64,000 nucleotides of DNA from Nannocystis sp. (GTDB taxonomy: Bacteria; Myxococcota_A; Polyangia; Nannocystales; Nannocystaceae): positions 372,001-436,000 of the forward strand of contig NZ_JADJNN010000001.1 of the NCBI RefSeq assembly GCF_016714285.1. The letters are read 5' to 3'. Position 1 is the stretch's first letter; each line of letters opens with the position of its first letter. This document shows, piece by piece, positions 51,661-61,837 of the stretch. Under the pieces are notes generated by a model. That model worked only from the letters and a program-made list of their open reading frames with translations. It was not told the origin of the DNA and did not search any database. The translations under genes were made by a program, and so were the position numbers.

Positions 51661-51805
51661 CCCGACAGTTCCAGCGTAGGCCAGGCCCCCTGTCGCGCCA
51701 CCGACCACGGTCGGAACGCCGTCGCGGCGCGGGTCCCCTGGGCTTTGCTGCAACGGGGCCGAACGCGCCTCGGTCTAGGTGCCGCTCGGGGCCCCGCGAG
51801 GCACC

Positions 51806-51819
51806 TGTCCCAAGAGTCA
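51806..51819. repeat. Degenerate dispersed palindrome (TGTCC caag AGTCA)
   Basis: Left arm perfect, right arm has two changes. It lies in the gap between the mazG end and the membrane-protein gene. Confidence 0.45.
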
Positions 51820-51845
51820 GATCTGGGGCCGGCGGCCCGCGGCCG

Positions 51846-52769
<924 letters not shown>

Positions 52770-52823
52770 ACCACAGCGGCGCTGCAGGTTGATCCTCGAG
52801 AAGGCACGCACAACGAACCAACC

Positions 52824-53960
52824 GTGACGATCAAACTAAGCTTCGAAGATCAGGTGCCGCTGCAACTCGTACTGGGTTCGGTCGGCGGGCAAGCGATGGA
52901 GGATCTGCAGCGGTCGACGGGTGTCACGCTGCATGTGCGCGGGGGGGAGGTGACGATCGACGGCGAAGACGCCGCGGCTGCGCTCGTCGAGCGTCTGCTG
53001 CGACAGATGGTCGGCATGGCCCGCGCCGGCACGCCGATCCACGCCGGGGACCTCTCGCGCGCCCTCGAGGTCATGCGCCGCGAGCCTCGCATCGACCTGC
53101 GCAGCCTGTTCGACGACACCATCGTCGGCCGCACCGGCAGCGGCCGACCGATCGCCCCGCGCAGCCTGGCCCAGAAGTACTACGTCGACTGCCTGCGCCG
53201 CTACGACCTCAACTTCGGGGTCGGCCCCGCAGGCACCGGCAAGACCTACCTCGCCGTGGCCATGGGCGTGCGCATGCTGATGGACAAGCGCGTCCGCCGG
53301 ATCATCCTGGCCCGCCCCGCGATCGAGGCCGGTGAGAACCTCGGCTTCCTCCCCGGCACCTTCGAGGAGAAGATCAGCCCGTACATGCGCCCGCTCTACG
53401 ACGCCCTGCACGACATGCTCGACGTGCAGAAGGTCCTGCGCATGATGGAGCAGGGCATCATCGAGATCGCACCGCTGGCCTACATGCGCGGGCGGACCCT
53501 CAGCGAGACCTTCCTGATCCTCGACGAGGCCCAGAACACCACCCCCGAGCAGATGAAGATGTTCCTGACCCGCATCGGCACTGGCACCCGGGCGGTGGTC
53601 ACCGGGGACCCCAGCCAGAACGACTTGCCGAGCGGCAAGCGCTCCGGCCTCTCGCACGCGCTCAAGGTCCTGCGCGGCGTCGACGGCGTCGGCTTCTGCC
53701 CCTTCAGCGCCGCCGATGTCATGCGCCACCAGCTGGTCCAGCGCATCATCCTGGCCTACGACCGCGACGACCAGCGCCGTCGCAACCAGCCCCCACCGCG
53801 CCGCCACGACCTGGTCGATGACCCCCCACCTGGCAACGGGCATGGCAACGGCCACGGCAACGGCCACGACTCCGAACGCGACCCCGACGACCTGGCGTCG
53901 GCGCAGGACCCCGGCCACGCGCACAGCAAGCCTGAAGCCAGCGGCCCCGGCAGCCACTAG
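52824..53960 (+). CDS. ybeZ: PhoH-family ATPase (YbeZ type)
   Basis: 378 residues from GTG 52824. Residues 1-105 are the N-terminal KH-like part of YbeZ (G-G-Q-A-M-E-D-L-Q-R-S-T-G-V). The ATPase has Walker A G-P-A-G-T-G-K140-T and F-L-I-L-D-E-A-Q-N-T-T-P-E-Q-M, V-V-T-G-D-P-S-Q. YbeZ is an RNA-linked partner of YbeY. Here the ybeY gene is 5.4 kb further on, with three genes between. The C-terminal 60 residues are a low-complexity tail with G-N-G-H repeats. Confidence 0.92.
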   Translation: MTIKLSFEDQVPLQLVLGSVGGQAMEDLQRSTGVTLHVRGGEVTIDGEDAAAALVERLLRQMVGMARAGTPIHAGDLSRALEVMRREPRIDLRSLFDDTIVGRTGSGRPIAPRSLAQKYYVDCLRRYDLNFGVGPAGTGKTYLAVAMGVRMLMDKRVRRIILARPAIEAGENLGFLPGTFEEKISPYMRPLYDALHDMLDVQKVLRMMEQGIIEIAPLAYMRGRTLSETFLILDEAQNTTPEQMKMFLTRIGTGTRAVVTGDPSQNDLPSGKRSGLSHALKVLRGVDGVGFCPFSAADVMRHQLVQRIILAYDRDDQRRRNQPPPRRHDLVDDPPPGNGHGNGHGNGHDSERDPDDLASAQDPGHAHSKPEASGPGSH

Positions 53961-54019
53961 CAGCCAGCGAAGACGACGCACCATCGCGGGGTCCCGCTCG
54001 TCGCCAAGCCATGGCGACC

Positions 54020-54085
54020 CCGATCGCCGACCGATCGCCGACCGATCGCCGACCGATCGCCAACTGATCGCCAACCCGATCGCCG
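54020..54085. repeat. Intergenic 11-bp period array upstream of the SGNH lipoprotein
   Basis: Three identical ccgatcgccga units (54020-54052) followed by two variants and a partial unit, exact 11-bp period. Confidence 0.9.
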
Positions 54086-54149
54086 TGGCCCGCCGACCTC
54101 GCCGGTTTTTGCTTGCAAGCCCGTCGCGCCCCCGTGATAAGTTGCGAGA

Positions 54150-55366
54150 ATGCGCCCCCTCGCAACCACCCTCGCCTCGCTCCTGATCGTCCCCCTGACC
54201 GCGTGTACCGGCGATAGCACGGCAGCGAGACCGGCGGCGCCACCAGCGGTGAGAGCGCCCCGACCACGGGTGGCCCCAGCGGCGAGACCGGCGGCCCCGG
54301 CAGCGAGACCGGGGGCAGCGCCACGGACAGCGCCACGGGCAGCGGCGGCACCGTCGAGCCGACCTCCGACCCGGGCGGCAGCACCAGCGGCGACCCCACC
54401 AGCGACAGCGGCAGCACCACCGACGACAGCACCACCGGCCCGGTCGGCCCGCTCGACTGCCTGTTCGAGCCCTTCGTGAACCAGGGCCAGCTCCTGATCG
54501 ACTACGCACAATTCGACCCCGTCATCGGCAGCCACTGCAAGGGCACCAACCATCAGGACATCACCGACATCGAGCGCGTCGTGTTCCTCGGTGACTCGGT
54601 CACCGTCGGCACCCCGCCGACCCAGGGCAAGGACTTCTACCGCTCCGAGCTCGCTGACATGCTGGTCGAGAAGTTCGGCCTGATGCCACCCAACGACCTG
54701 TGGAAGCAGGTCAACCCGATCGACGGCGTCGCCCTGGTCAAGGACTCCGGCGACTTCAGCAGCTGTTCGAAGTGGGGCGCCCGCACCGACGACTTCGTGG
54801 GCCAGACCGAGGACTGCTTCCCACCCGACCTGTTCGACAAGCGGACCCTCATCATCACCACCATGGGCGGCAACGACCTCGCCTCGATCGCCAAGGACGG
54901 CGCCAACGGCAAGCCGATCGACGAGGTCACCGCCGCCGCCGAGGCGTTCATCCAGCTCCAGCGCGAAGCCGTGCAGTGGTTCGTCGACGACCCGGACAAG
55001 TTCCCCAACGGCGTCTTCGTGGTCTACGCCAACATCTACGAGTTCACGGATGGCACCGGCGACCTCATGTCCTGCCCGGCTGCCGGCCTCGGCGGCTTCG
55101 ACAAGCCGTGGGAGGATCCGCAGCTGCTCAAGGACCTGGTCCTGTGGATCAACGAGCAGTACATGGACATCGCCGTCGACACCCAGACGGACATGATCTT
55201 CCTGCTCGAGAACTTCTGCGGCCACGGCTTCAAGGCCGGCGACCCCACCGCCCCCTGCTACCGCGGCCCCGACAACAAGACCCTCTTCGACCTCACCTGC
55301 ATCCACCCCAACCCCGACGGCCACGACCTCGTGAAGGACCTTTTCACGGCCGTCATCGACGAGTAG
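54150..55366 (+). CDS. SGNH/GDSL-hydrolase lipoprotein, interrupted by an apparent 1-base frameshift
   Basis: The signal peptide and lipobox (I-V-P-L-T-A-C) are read from ATG 54150, the remainder from the frame that opens near 54221. At 54219-54221 one base seems missing: agcac-ggc instead of a codon such as acc or agc. After the shift the linker reads G-S-E-T-G-G-A-T-S-G-E-S, a Ser/Thr/Gly-rich spacer typical of myxobacterial lipoproteins, whereas the unshifted frame gives unnatural Pro/Ala/Arg. The catalytic domain has V-F-L-G-D-S-V-T (block I Ser), T-M-G-G-N-D-L-A-S (block III Asn) and H-P-N-P-D-G-H-D (block V). It would be an extracytoplasmic esterase or lipase. An independent frame start at 54476 would lack the lipid anchor. 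The frameshift may be a sequencing error. Confidence 0.8.
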
Positions 55367-55410
55367 CTGGCACCTCGCTGGCATCTCGTTGGCATCTCGC
55401 TGGCATTTGG
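55367..55410. repeat. 11-bp period array (4 units) directly after the lipoprotein stop
   Basis: ctggcacctcg, ctggcatctcg, ttggcatctcg, ctggcatttgg: exact 11-bp period starting on the base after the TAG. A 10-bp array (gattcgcccc, three copies) follows at 55431-55460. Confidence 0.9.
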
Positions 55411-55618
55411 GGCAGGCGCTCGCGCCCCCCGATTCGCCCCGATTCGCCCCGATTCGCCCCGGATTGGGCGCGCTCGCGCCCGGGCCGCTCGGCCGGACGC
55501 GGCCCGCGTACCGCCGCGCCTCGCCCCATCGGCCCCCCAGCACCCCCGTGGACGGCGTCCAGGCCGGTCGCTTGCGCGGCGATCGGTGCGCGGCTATGCG
55601 TGAGGGCCCGAGGTCGAG

Positions 55619-57352
55619 ATGACAGCCGTTTCGCGCCTGATTCCCCCGTATAACCCCCCTGGGCTGCCCGAGCCGCAGGAAATCCTCGATGTCATGCAGC
55701 GGGAGCTGCGGCGTTCGCTGGACGGCATGGTGGTCCCCGGGTCGCCGCGACCCTACTTCATGCTCTACGCGCTGCGGCGGGTCCACGCGCTGCGCCTGCG
55801 GGCCGCCCACGGCGCCCTGCTGCGCTCCCGGGACCAGACCCACGCGCACATCTACGCGGATGTCCGGGTCGGCAGCCACAAGTTCGACAACGTGATCGAC
55901 GGCGGCCTCGGCGAGGGCGCCGAGGAGCGCGAGAGCAACGACTGGATCGACGCCCCCGACGACTTGAACCTCCAGGCCCTCCAGATCGCCCTGTGGAAGC
56001 TGACCCAGCTCAAGTTCGACGAGGCCCTCGAGGACTACTACGACCACAAGAAGGCCACCCTCAGCGAGTACCTGCGCGACGAGGTCAGCGCCATGACCCG
56101 CGAGCGTCCGATCGTCCACCGCGAGGTCCTGCACCACGACGACTTCCCGCGCGCCGCCTGGGAGCGGGTCCTGGTCGACCTCTCCCGTCGCTTCCTGCAG
56201 CACCCCGAGATCTACGATCCCGGCATCAGCCTGTCCGCCGAGCGGGTCCACCGCTGGCTGGTCACCAGCGAGGGCACCCAGGTCCTCACCGAAGATGTGT
56301 TCATTCAGATCGGCATCGAAGGCTGGGTCCTCACCGAGGACGGCGTCTACGTCGAGGGCTCGCGCCAGCTGTACCTGCGGGCCGTCGAGGAGGTCCCGGA
56401 CCGGGCCACGCTCGAGCGTGCGCTCGACGAGGTCATCGTCGAGCTGGCCCAGCTGCGCGAGGCAGAGAGCCCCGGCGCCTTCATCGGCCCGGCGCTGCTC
56501 TCGGGCCAGGCCGCCAGCACCCTGTTCCACGAGGCCCTCGGCCACCGCCTCGAGGGCGAGCGCCTGGTCGCCCGCGGCGAGAGCAAGACCTTCGCCCGCA
56601 AGAAGGGCGAGCGCATCCTTCCCCCCGGCCTCAACGTCCTCGACGACCCCACCATGACCCATTGCGGCAAGGAGCCGCTGTGGGGCAGCTACCGCGTCGA
56701 CGACGAGGGCGTGCCGGCCCGCCGCACCCTCCTGGTCGAAGACGGTGTGCTCCGCGGCTTCCTGCAGAGCCGCACCCCCGTGCCGGGCAGCGAGCACAGC
56801 AACGGTCACGGTCGTCACGACGGCGTCGAGCGGCCGATGGCCCGCATGGGCAACTTCGTGGTCGAGGGCATCGCGGGCCAGGGCGAGACCTGGGAGGCCC
56901 TCAAGCTCCGCCTCGCCGAGCTGGCTCGCTTCCAGGGTCGACGTCAGGGCGTCATCATCCGCCGGATCCTCGCCGGCGAGACCAGCACCGCCGACTACGA
57001 CTTCCAGGTGTTCAAGGGCGTGCTCGCCGAGGTCCACCTGGTCGACGCGACCACCGGCGTCAGCCGCCGGATCCGCGACGTCGAGCTGATCGGCACCCCG
57101 CTCGCGGCCCTCCAGCGCATCGTCGCCTTCGGCCGCGACAGTGAGACCGACCAGGGCTTCTGCTACGCCGAGAGCGGCTCGATCCCCGTCAGCGGCATCG
57201 CCCCGCCGATCCTGCTGTCCGAGCTAGAGCTGCAGCAGAGCAGCACCACCGGCTACCACGATCCGCTGCTCCCGCCGCCCTTCGCCGACGACGGCTCGCG
57301 CGGCCGCAAGGGCGGACTGCGCTCACGTGGCAAGCGCCGCAAGCCGGTCTGA
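55619..57352 (+). CDS. TldD/PmbA-family metalloprotease
   Basis: 577 residues. The active-site motif H304-E-A-L-G-H309 (HExxxH) with L-E-G-E following is the TldD hallmark. N-terminal strands V-R-V-G-S-H-K-F-D-N-V-I and the C-terminal F-x-D-x-like end fit TldD/PmbA, which act as pairs to process peptides (microcin, toxin). No PmbA partner is adjacent, so it may act alone or with a distant partner. It is longer than E. coli TldD (481), with an extra N-terminal stretch and a Lys/Arg-rich tail. Confidence 0.88.
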   Translation: MTAVSRLIPPYNPPGLPEPQEILDVMQRELRRSLDGMVVPGSPRPYFMLYALRRVHALRLRAAHGALLRSRDQTHAHIYADVRVGSHKFDNVIDGGLGEGAEERESNDWIDAPDDLNLQALQIALWKLTQLKFDEALEDYYDHKKATLSEYLRDEVSAMTRERPIVHREVLHHDDFPRAAWERVLVDLSRRFLQHPEIYDPGISLSAERVHRWLVTSEGTQVLTEDVFIQIGIEGWVLTEDGVYVEGSRQLYLRAVEEVPDRATLERALDEVIVELAQLREAESPGAFIGPALLSGQAASTLFHEALGHRLEGERLVARGESKTFARKKGERILPPGLNVLDDPTMTHCGKEPLWGSYRVDDEGVPARRTLLVEDGVLRGFLQSRTPVPGSEHSNGHGRHDGVERPMARMGNFVVEGIAGQGETWEALKLRLAELARFQGRRQGVIIRRILAGETSTADYDFQVFKGVLAEVHLVDATTGVSRRIRDVELIGTPLAALQRIVAFGRDSETDQGFCYAESGSIPVSGIAPPILLSELELQQSSTTGYHDPLLPPPFADDGSRGRKGGLRSRGKRRKPV

Positions 57353-57525
57353 TCCGGTCGGCAGGCACTTCTCAGGTCACCCGTGGAACATCCAACCGGA
57401 CCGGCCGGGCCCTCGTGAACGCTGGTGGATCCGCAGGCCGGTGTGACCGCGAGGGGTGCGGGGCAGGGGAGTCGGGCCGCGCGAAAGGGCGTGCACGCGC
57501 CAGCCCCCGCCGCTAGGCTGGCGCC

Positions 57526-59385
57526 GTGGAGGCCCCCGTCGCGATGATCGCCAGCTTCGCCGAGGTCATGGCCTGGCTGCGAGGCGAGGTCCGCCGCGAG
57601 CCGGGCCTCGGTCGCTTGCAACTGCTCAGCGAATCCAGCGGCGCCGCGCGGGCGGCCGTCCTTATCCGCGACCGCGCCCGCCTGGCGATCGTCGAGGCCG
57701 GCCGCGTCCCGCCCGAGGAGTGCGACGTGCTCGTGCTGGTCGGCACCGCCGAGAGCCTCGGCTCCGCGCTCGCTCGCTTGCCCCACCACCGCGTCCACGC
57801 CCTGACCCTCCCGACCCCGCGGGCGCTGCTGCAGCGGGCCATCGAGGAGGGCATCCGCGCCGCCCAGACCGTCCTCCAGGGCCGCGTCGCCGACCAGCTC
57901 ATCGACGTCGGCCTGGCCCTCAACCGTGAGCGCGACCCGAGGCGGGTGCTCGAGCTCATCCTCCGCCACGCCCGCGCGATCACGGGCGCCGACGCCGGCT
58001 CGGTCTACGTCGTCGAGGACGAGGGCCGGCGCCTGCGCTTCCGCGTCGCCCACAACGACTCCGTCACCGCCGACCTCGCCGAGTTCACGCTGCCCGTCTC
58101 CGACGCCTCGATCGTCGGCCACTGCGTGCGCACCGGCGAGATCATCAACATCCCTGACCTGTCCGCAGAGACAGCCCACGCCCACGACCGCAGCTTCGAC
58201 GATCGCTTCGGCTACGAGACCCGCTCCATGCTCACCGTGCCGATGCGCCCGCCGCAGGGCCAGGTCGTCGGCGCCGTGCAGCTGATCAACGCCAAGCACG
58301 GGCGCGGCCCGCTCGACGGCCCGCAGGAGTTCGCCCGCGTCCACGCCTTCAGCGACGCCGACGCCCGGCTCGTGCAAGCGCTGGCGACCCAGGGCGCCGT
58401 GGCGCTGGAGAACGCCGGCCTCTACGCCGAGATCGAGGCCCTCTTCGAGGGCTTCGTGCGGGCCAGCGTCACCGCCATCGAGCAGCGCGACCCGACCACC
58501 AGCGGCCACAGCCAGCGGGTCGCCGACCTCACCGTCGCCCTCGCCGAGGTCGTCGACGGTAGCGAGACGCCGGCCTTCCGCGACTACCACTTCACCCGCC
58601 AGGAGCTGCGAGAGATCGAGTACGCCGGCCTCCTCCACGACTTCGGCAAGGTCGGCGTCCGCGAGCAGGTGCTGGTCAAGGCCAAGAAGCTGCACGACGC
58701 CCAGCTCGAGCGCGTGCTCGAGCGCTTCGAGCACCTGCGCACCGTCACCCAGCTGCGCTGGTTCCAGGCCCAGCTCGCCGCCGGTCGCCCCGACGAGCCG
58801 GCCGCGCTCGCCGAGTTGCACCGCGAGTACGCCCGCATCGACGCCTGGCGCGAGGTGGTCCTGCGGGCCAACGAGCCGACGATCCTCATCGAGCAGGTCA
58901 GCTCCGCCGTGCACGAGGTCGCCGGCCTGCGCTTCACGGACGCCGGCGGCCGCGAGCTCGCCGTCCTCGACGATGAGCTCCTGCAGGCGCTCCTCGTCCC
59001 GCGCGGCAGCCTCACCCGCAGCGAGCGCGAGGAGGTCGAGAGCCACGTCCGTCACACCTACAACTTCCTGATCCAGATCCCCTGGGGCCGCGCCCTCGCC
59101 CGTGTCCCGGAGATCGCCGGCAAGCACCACGAATACCTCAACGGCTCCGGATACCCCGCGCGCCTGCCCGCGGCCGACATCCCGATCCAGGCCCGCCTCA
59201 TGACCGTCGCCGACATCTTCGACGCCCTCACCGCCGCCGACCGGCCCTACAAGCGCGCCGTCCCGGTCGCGCGCGCGCTCGACATCCTCCACCTCGAGGC
59301 CAACGCCGGCAAGGTCGACCGCGACGCCCTGCAGGCCTTCATCGAGGCCCGCGTGTACGAACGCGTCGGCCTGCGCCTGATATGA
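57526..59385 (+). CDS. GAF and HD-GYP cyclic-di-GMP phosphodiesterase
   Basis: 619 residues from GTG 57526 (ATG 57544 is possible). Residues 50-110 look like a degenerate receiver domain. A GAF domain (about 137-300) senses a small ligand. The HD-GYP domain has T-S-G-H-S-Q-R-V, H371-D372-F-G-K-V-G, the H534-H-E-Y-L-N-G-S-G-Y-P motif and M-T-V-A-D-I-F-D-A-L-T. In the HHE motif the usual Asp is Asn539. The two metal motifs are 163 residues apart, about 100 more than usual: a helical insertion. It probably degrades c-di-GMP. Its TGA overlaps the ATG of ybeY (ATGA). The dispersed palindrome recurs at 58160 in the GAF domain. Confidence 0.9.
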   Translation: MEAPVAMIASFAEVMAWLRGEVRREPGLGRLQLLSESSGAARAAVLIRDRARLAIVEAGRVPPEECDVLVLVGTAESLGSALARLPHHRVHALTLPTPRALLQRAIEEGIRAAQTVLQGRVADQLIDVGLALNRERDPRRVLELILRHARAITGADAGSVYVVEDEGRRLRFRVAHNDSVTADLAEFTLPVSDASIVGHCVRTGEIINIPDLSAETAHAHDRSFDDRFGYETRSMLTVPMRPPQGQVVGAVQLINAKHGRGPLDGPQEFARVHAFSDADARLVQALATQGAVALENAGLYAEIEALFEGFVRASVTAIEQRDPTTSGHSQRVADLTVALAEVVDGSETPAFRDYHFTRQELREIEYAGLLHDFGKVGVREQVLVKAKKLHDAQLERVLERFEHLRTVTQLRWFQAQLAAGRPDEPAALAELHREYARIDAWREVVLRANEPTILIEQVSSAVHEVAGLRFTDAGGRELAVLDDELLQALLVPRGSLTRSEREEVESHVRHTYNFLIQIPWGRALARVPEIAGKHHEYLNGSGYPARLPAADIPIQARLMTVADIFDALTAADRPYKRAVPVARALDILHLEANAGKVDRDALQAFIEARVYERVGLRLI

Positions 59386-60074
59386 CAACCGCCCCCGACG
59401 ACCACTACGATGGCGAAGCTCACGGCAGCGACGCTCACGACAGCGACGCTCATGACAGCGACGCTCATGACAGCGACGCTCACGACCCCGCAGCTCACGC
59501 CGGCCCCGACGACCTGTCCTTTGGGACATCTCATCGTCAAGCCCTGCGCTGGCGCGTGGCCCCGGCGCTCCAGCCCCGCGTGTCACGCTCGCTGGTGCGT
59601 GCGCTCGATCGCCGCCTGCGCCGCGCCGCTCGACGGATCGGCGTCCCCGCGGCCGAGCTGCCCGGGGTGAGCGTGGCGATCGTCGACGATCCCGAGATCC
59701 AGCGCCTCAACGCCGCGCACATGGGCAAGGACCGCCCGACCGACGTCCTGTCCTTCCCGGCGCGCCCACCCGGCCCCGAGGGTGAGGCCATGGCGGCACT
59801 CGGCGTCCCCCTCGGCGACATCGTCCTGTGCTGGGACGCCGTGCTGCGCCAGGCCGCCGCGCGCCTGCCCGCCGATGCGCCCGCGGACGCGCTCGCCGCA
59901 GCGGCGCTCGACGAGGCCACCGTGCTGGCGATCCACGGCCTCTGTCACCTCCTCGGGCACGATCATGCCGGCCGCGCCGACGGCCGCTCCATGCACCGCC
60001 GCGAGCGTCGCGGCCTGCGAGCGGCCCACGTCGCCGACATCCCACGCCCCTACGGCCTGCGCCCGCACGCCTGA
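59382..60074 (+). CDS. ybeY: Endoribonuclease YbeY with His/Asp-repeat N-terminal extension
   Basis: 230 residues. YbeY matures the 16S rRNA 3' end and acts in ribosome quality control. The metal motif H185-G-L-C-H189-L-L-G-H-D-H195 is complete. Before the usual domain (starting near W-R-V-A-P) lie about 50 residues, including four tandem H-D-S-D-A-type units from a 15-bp repeat (about 59415-59485) and an exact palindrome. The His/Asp repeats could bind metal. The start is fixed by the ATGA overlap with the HD-GYP gene. The C-terminus is inside a 62-bp tandem duplication. Confidence 0.92.
   Translation: MTTAPDDHYDGEAHGSDAHDSDAHDSDAHDSDAHDPAAHAGPDDLSFGTSHRQALRWRVAPALQPRVSRSLVRALDRRLRRAARRIGVPAAELPGVSVAIVDDPEIQRLNAAHMGKDRPTDVLSFPARPPGPEGEAMAALGVPLGDIVLCWDAVLRQAAARLPADAPADALAAAALDEATVLAIHGLCHLLGHDHAGRADGRSMHRRERRGLRAAHVADIPRPYGLRPHA
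59415..59485. repeat. 15-bp tandem repeat coding for H-D-S-D-A units in YbeY
   Basis: cacgacagcgacgct-type units, about five, in frame; the copies differ mainly at c/t in cac/cat and gac/ggc. Confidence 0.85.
59515..59528. repeat. Dispersed palindrome TGTCC-N4-GGACA, copy 10
   Basis: Perfect arms around tttg in the disordered N-terminal extension of YbeY. Confidence 0.8.
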
Positions 60075-60124
60075 GCGTGCGAGCGGCCCACGTCGCCGAC
60101 ATCCCACGTGCCTACGGCCTGCGC
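60017..60124. repeat. 62-bp-period tandem duplication at the end of ybeY
   Basis: 60017-60062 and 60079-60124 match at 44 of 46 positions, offset 62 bp. The TGA of ybeY lies between them. The second copy is untranslated in this frame. Confidence 0.93.
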
Positions 60125-60216
60125 GAGCGGGCCACGACATCCCTGCCAGAGCTCGCGCCGCGCCGACCCTCGATGGCGCTTGCCTCGCGCCTCGCGGCTG
60201 GCGATCCTCCGCGTCG

Positions 60217-61137
60217 ATGTCGTCTCATACTCCCGTCATCGTCGTGCACGGCGGCGCCGGCACGGTCGCCCCCGAGAACCACGCCGCCGCGATCGCCGGC
60301 ACCCGGGCCGCCGCCGCCGCGGGTCAGGCCGTGCTCCTCGACGGCGGCAGCTGCGAGGACGCGGCCGTCGCCGCGGTCCGCGTGCTCGAGGACGACCCCA
60401 CCTTCAACGCCGGCCGCGGCGCATGCATGAACCGCGACGGCGACTTCGAGCACGACGCCGCGATCATGCGCTCCCGCGACCTCCGCTCCGGCGCGGTCGC
60501 CAGCGTGTCCGCGGTGCGCGACGCGGTCCTGCTCGCCCGCCTCGTGATGGAGCAGACCCCCCACTGCCTGGTCGTCGGCGTCGGTGCCGCCGCGCTCGCG
60601 CGGGCCCACGGGGTCGGCCACTTCGGCCGTGACGAGGTGTGGACCGCCAAGGCCGAGGCCGCCCACCGCGAGGTCCTCGCCGGGCGCGCGAGCGCCGACA
60701 ACCGGGCCGACACCGTCGGCGCCGTCGCGCTCGACCGCCACGGCCACCTGTGCGCCGCCGCATCGACCGGCGGCGTGTTGCACAAGCTCCCTGGTCGGGT
60801 CGGCGACACCCCGCTGTGCGGCGCCGGCTTCTACGCCCACCCCGGGCTCGGCGCCTGCGGCACGACCGGCGTCGGCGAGGCGATCCTCACCCACGTGCTC
60901 GCCTTCGAGGCGCTGCGGCGGGCCAGCGAGCGACCCGGCGAGGCCGCGACGATCGCCGCCTCGCTGTGCGCCGCCGCCTCACGCCACCACAACGGCGCCG
61001 CGGTCGGCCTGATCCTGGTCCGCCCCGACGGCGAGGTCGCCATCGTCCACGCCAGCGAGCACATGAGCTGGGCCCTCGCTATCGGCGACGCGGCACCCAT
61101 CAGCGGCCTGCGCCGCGACCTGTCCCCCGGGACATGA
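60217..61137 (+). CDS. Isoaspartyl peptidase / type III L-asparaginase (Ntn hydrolase)
   Basis: 306 residues. V-I-V-V-H-G-G-A-G near the N-terminus and F-N-A-G-R-G-A are family markers. The precursor self-cleaves before Thr166 in A-D-T-V-G-A-V-A-L-D, which becomes the catalytic nucleophile, and G-T-T-G-V-G-E is the substrate-binding loop. It removes isoaspartyl residues from dipeptides and has asparaginase activity. The last codons (D-L-S-P-G-T) come from a dispersed palindrome within a 62-bp duplication. Confidence 0.92.
   Translation: MSSHTPVIVVHGGAGTVAPENHAAAIAGTRAAAAAGQAVLLDGGSCEDAAVAAVRVLEDDPTFNAGRGACMNRDGDFEHDAAIMRSRDLRSGAVASVSAVRDAVLLARLVMEQTPHCLVVGVGAAALARAHGVGHFGRDEVWTAKAEAAHREVLAGRASADNRADTVGAVALDRHGHLCAAASTGGVLHKLPGRVGDTPLCGAGFYAHPGLGACGTTGVGEAILTHVLAFEALRRASERPGEAATIAASLCAAASRHHNGAAVGLILVRPDGEVAIVHASEHMSWALAIGDAAPISGLRRDLSPGT
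61121..61134. repeat. Dispersed palindrome TGTCC-N4-GGACA, copy 11
   Basis: Perfect arms around cccg, immediately before the TGA of the isoaspartyl peptidase gene. Confidence 0.8.
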
Positions 61138-61183
61138 AGCGCCAGCCCGCGCGCGGCCCCCATCAGCGGCCTGCGCCGCGACC

Positions 61184-61197
61184 TGTCCCCCGGGACA
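61184..61197. repeat. Dispersed palindrome TGTCC-N4-GGACA, copy 12
   Basis: The copy produced by the 62-bp duplication, identical to copy 11 and lying 7 bp past the minus-strand stop. Confidence 0.8.
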
Positions 61198-61204
61198 TGA
61201 ATCG

Positions 61205-61837
61205 CTAGCCCGCGCGCTGGCGCCGGTGCGCCAGCAGCCCGGCGATCGCCGCCACGATCAACAGCAACACCGCCGCCCCGAGGTGGCTAAACAGGTTGTG
61301 CCCGAGATCGTCGCTCGGGCAGTGCCAGGTGATCGCGTCGAGGGCCATCAAGCTCACTCCGCCGCTGACCCACAGCGCCCCGCCGGCCCGCCGCCGCTGC
61401 GCGGAGGCGCCGCTCAACACCCCGAGCGCCAGCAGCGGCAGCCCCGCGCCGATCGTCGACGCCACGCAGCGGTCGAGCTGCGGCCCCTGTCCCATCGGAC
61501 CTGACCCTTGGAACATGTCCATCAGGCCAGGTCCGAGCGCGCCCACCAGCGCGGCGACCACCGCCATCAGGCCCAGCGCCACCCGGGTCGCTCGCCCCGG
61601 GAACCACAGCCCGACCCCGACTGCCGGCAGCGCGACCAGGCACAGCAGCCACACCGCCATCTGGGCCGCGATCTGCCAGCCCGGCTGCAGCCACAGGTCC
61701 GGACGCAGCCCTTCGAGCAGGAGAAACCCGCCGACGAACAACAAGCTGAGCGCCAGCGCCGGCGCGAAGTGCCGCGCCCGTCCGCGTCGCAGCGCCCGCA
61801 GATCGCCGACGATCAGCGCGCCCGCGTCGACGCTCAC
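61205..61837 (-). CDS. Six-TM membrane protein, probable NrsF-like anti-sigma factor
   Basis: 210 residues from GTG 61837, six membrane helices and little else. The W-H-C-P-S-D-D-L-G-H-N-L-F-S-H-L motif between helices 5 and 6 matches the NrsF (DUF1109) anti-sigma family. It overlaps the sigma factor gene by 4 bp (GTGA), the usual layout of a sigma/anti-sigma pair. It would hold the sigma factor at the membrane until a signal arrives. Confidence 0.75.
   Translation of the reverse strand: MSVDAGALIVGDLRALRRGRARHFAPALALSLLFVGGFLLLEGLRPDLWLQPGWQIAAQMAVWLLCLVALPAVGVGLWFPGRATRVALGLMAVVAALVGALGPGLMDMFQGSGPMGQGPQLDRCVASTIGAGLPLLALGVLSGASAQRRRAGGALWVSGGVSLMALDAITWHCPSDDLGHNLFSHLGAAVLLLIVAAIAGLLAHRRQRAG

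Larger units (their letters stand above)
61096..61219. repeat. 62-bp tandem duplication between two convergent genes
   Basis: 61096-61157 and 61158-61219 match at 58 of 62 positions. Each unit carries an exact palindrome. Copy 1 holds the + gene's TGA, copy 2 holds the - gene's stop. Confidence 0.95.

Noticed and set aside
60075..60216. Extension of ybeY or a separate gene in the second duplicate copy
   Set aside because: The ybeY stop is clean, the copy is in another frame, and no start or ribosome site is seen.
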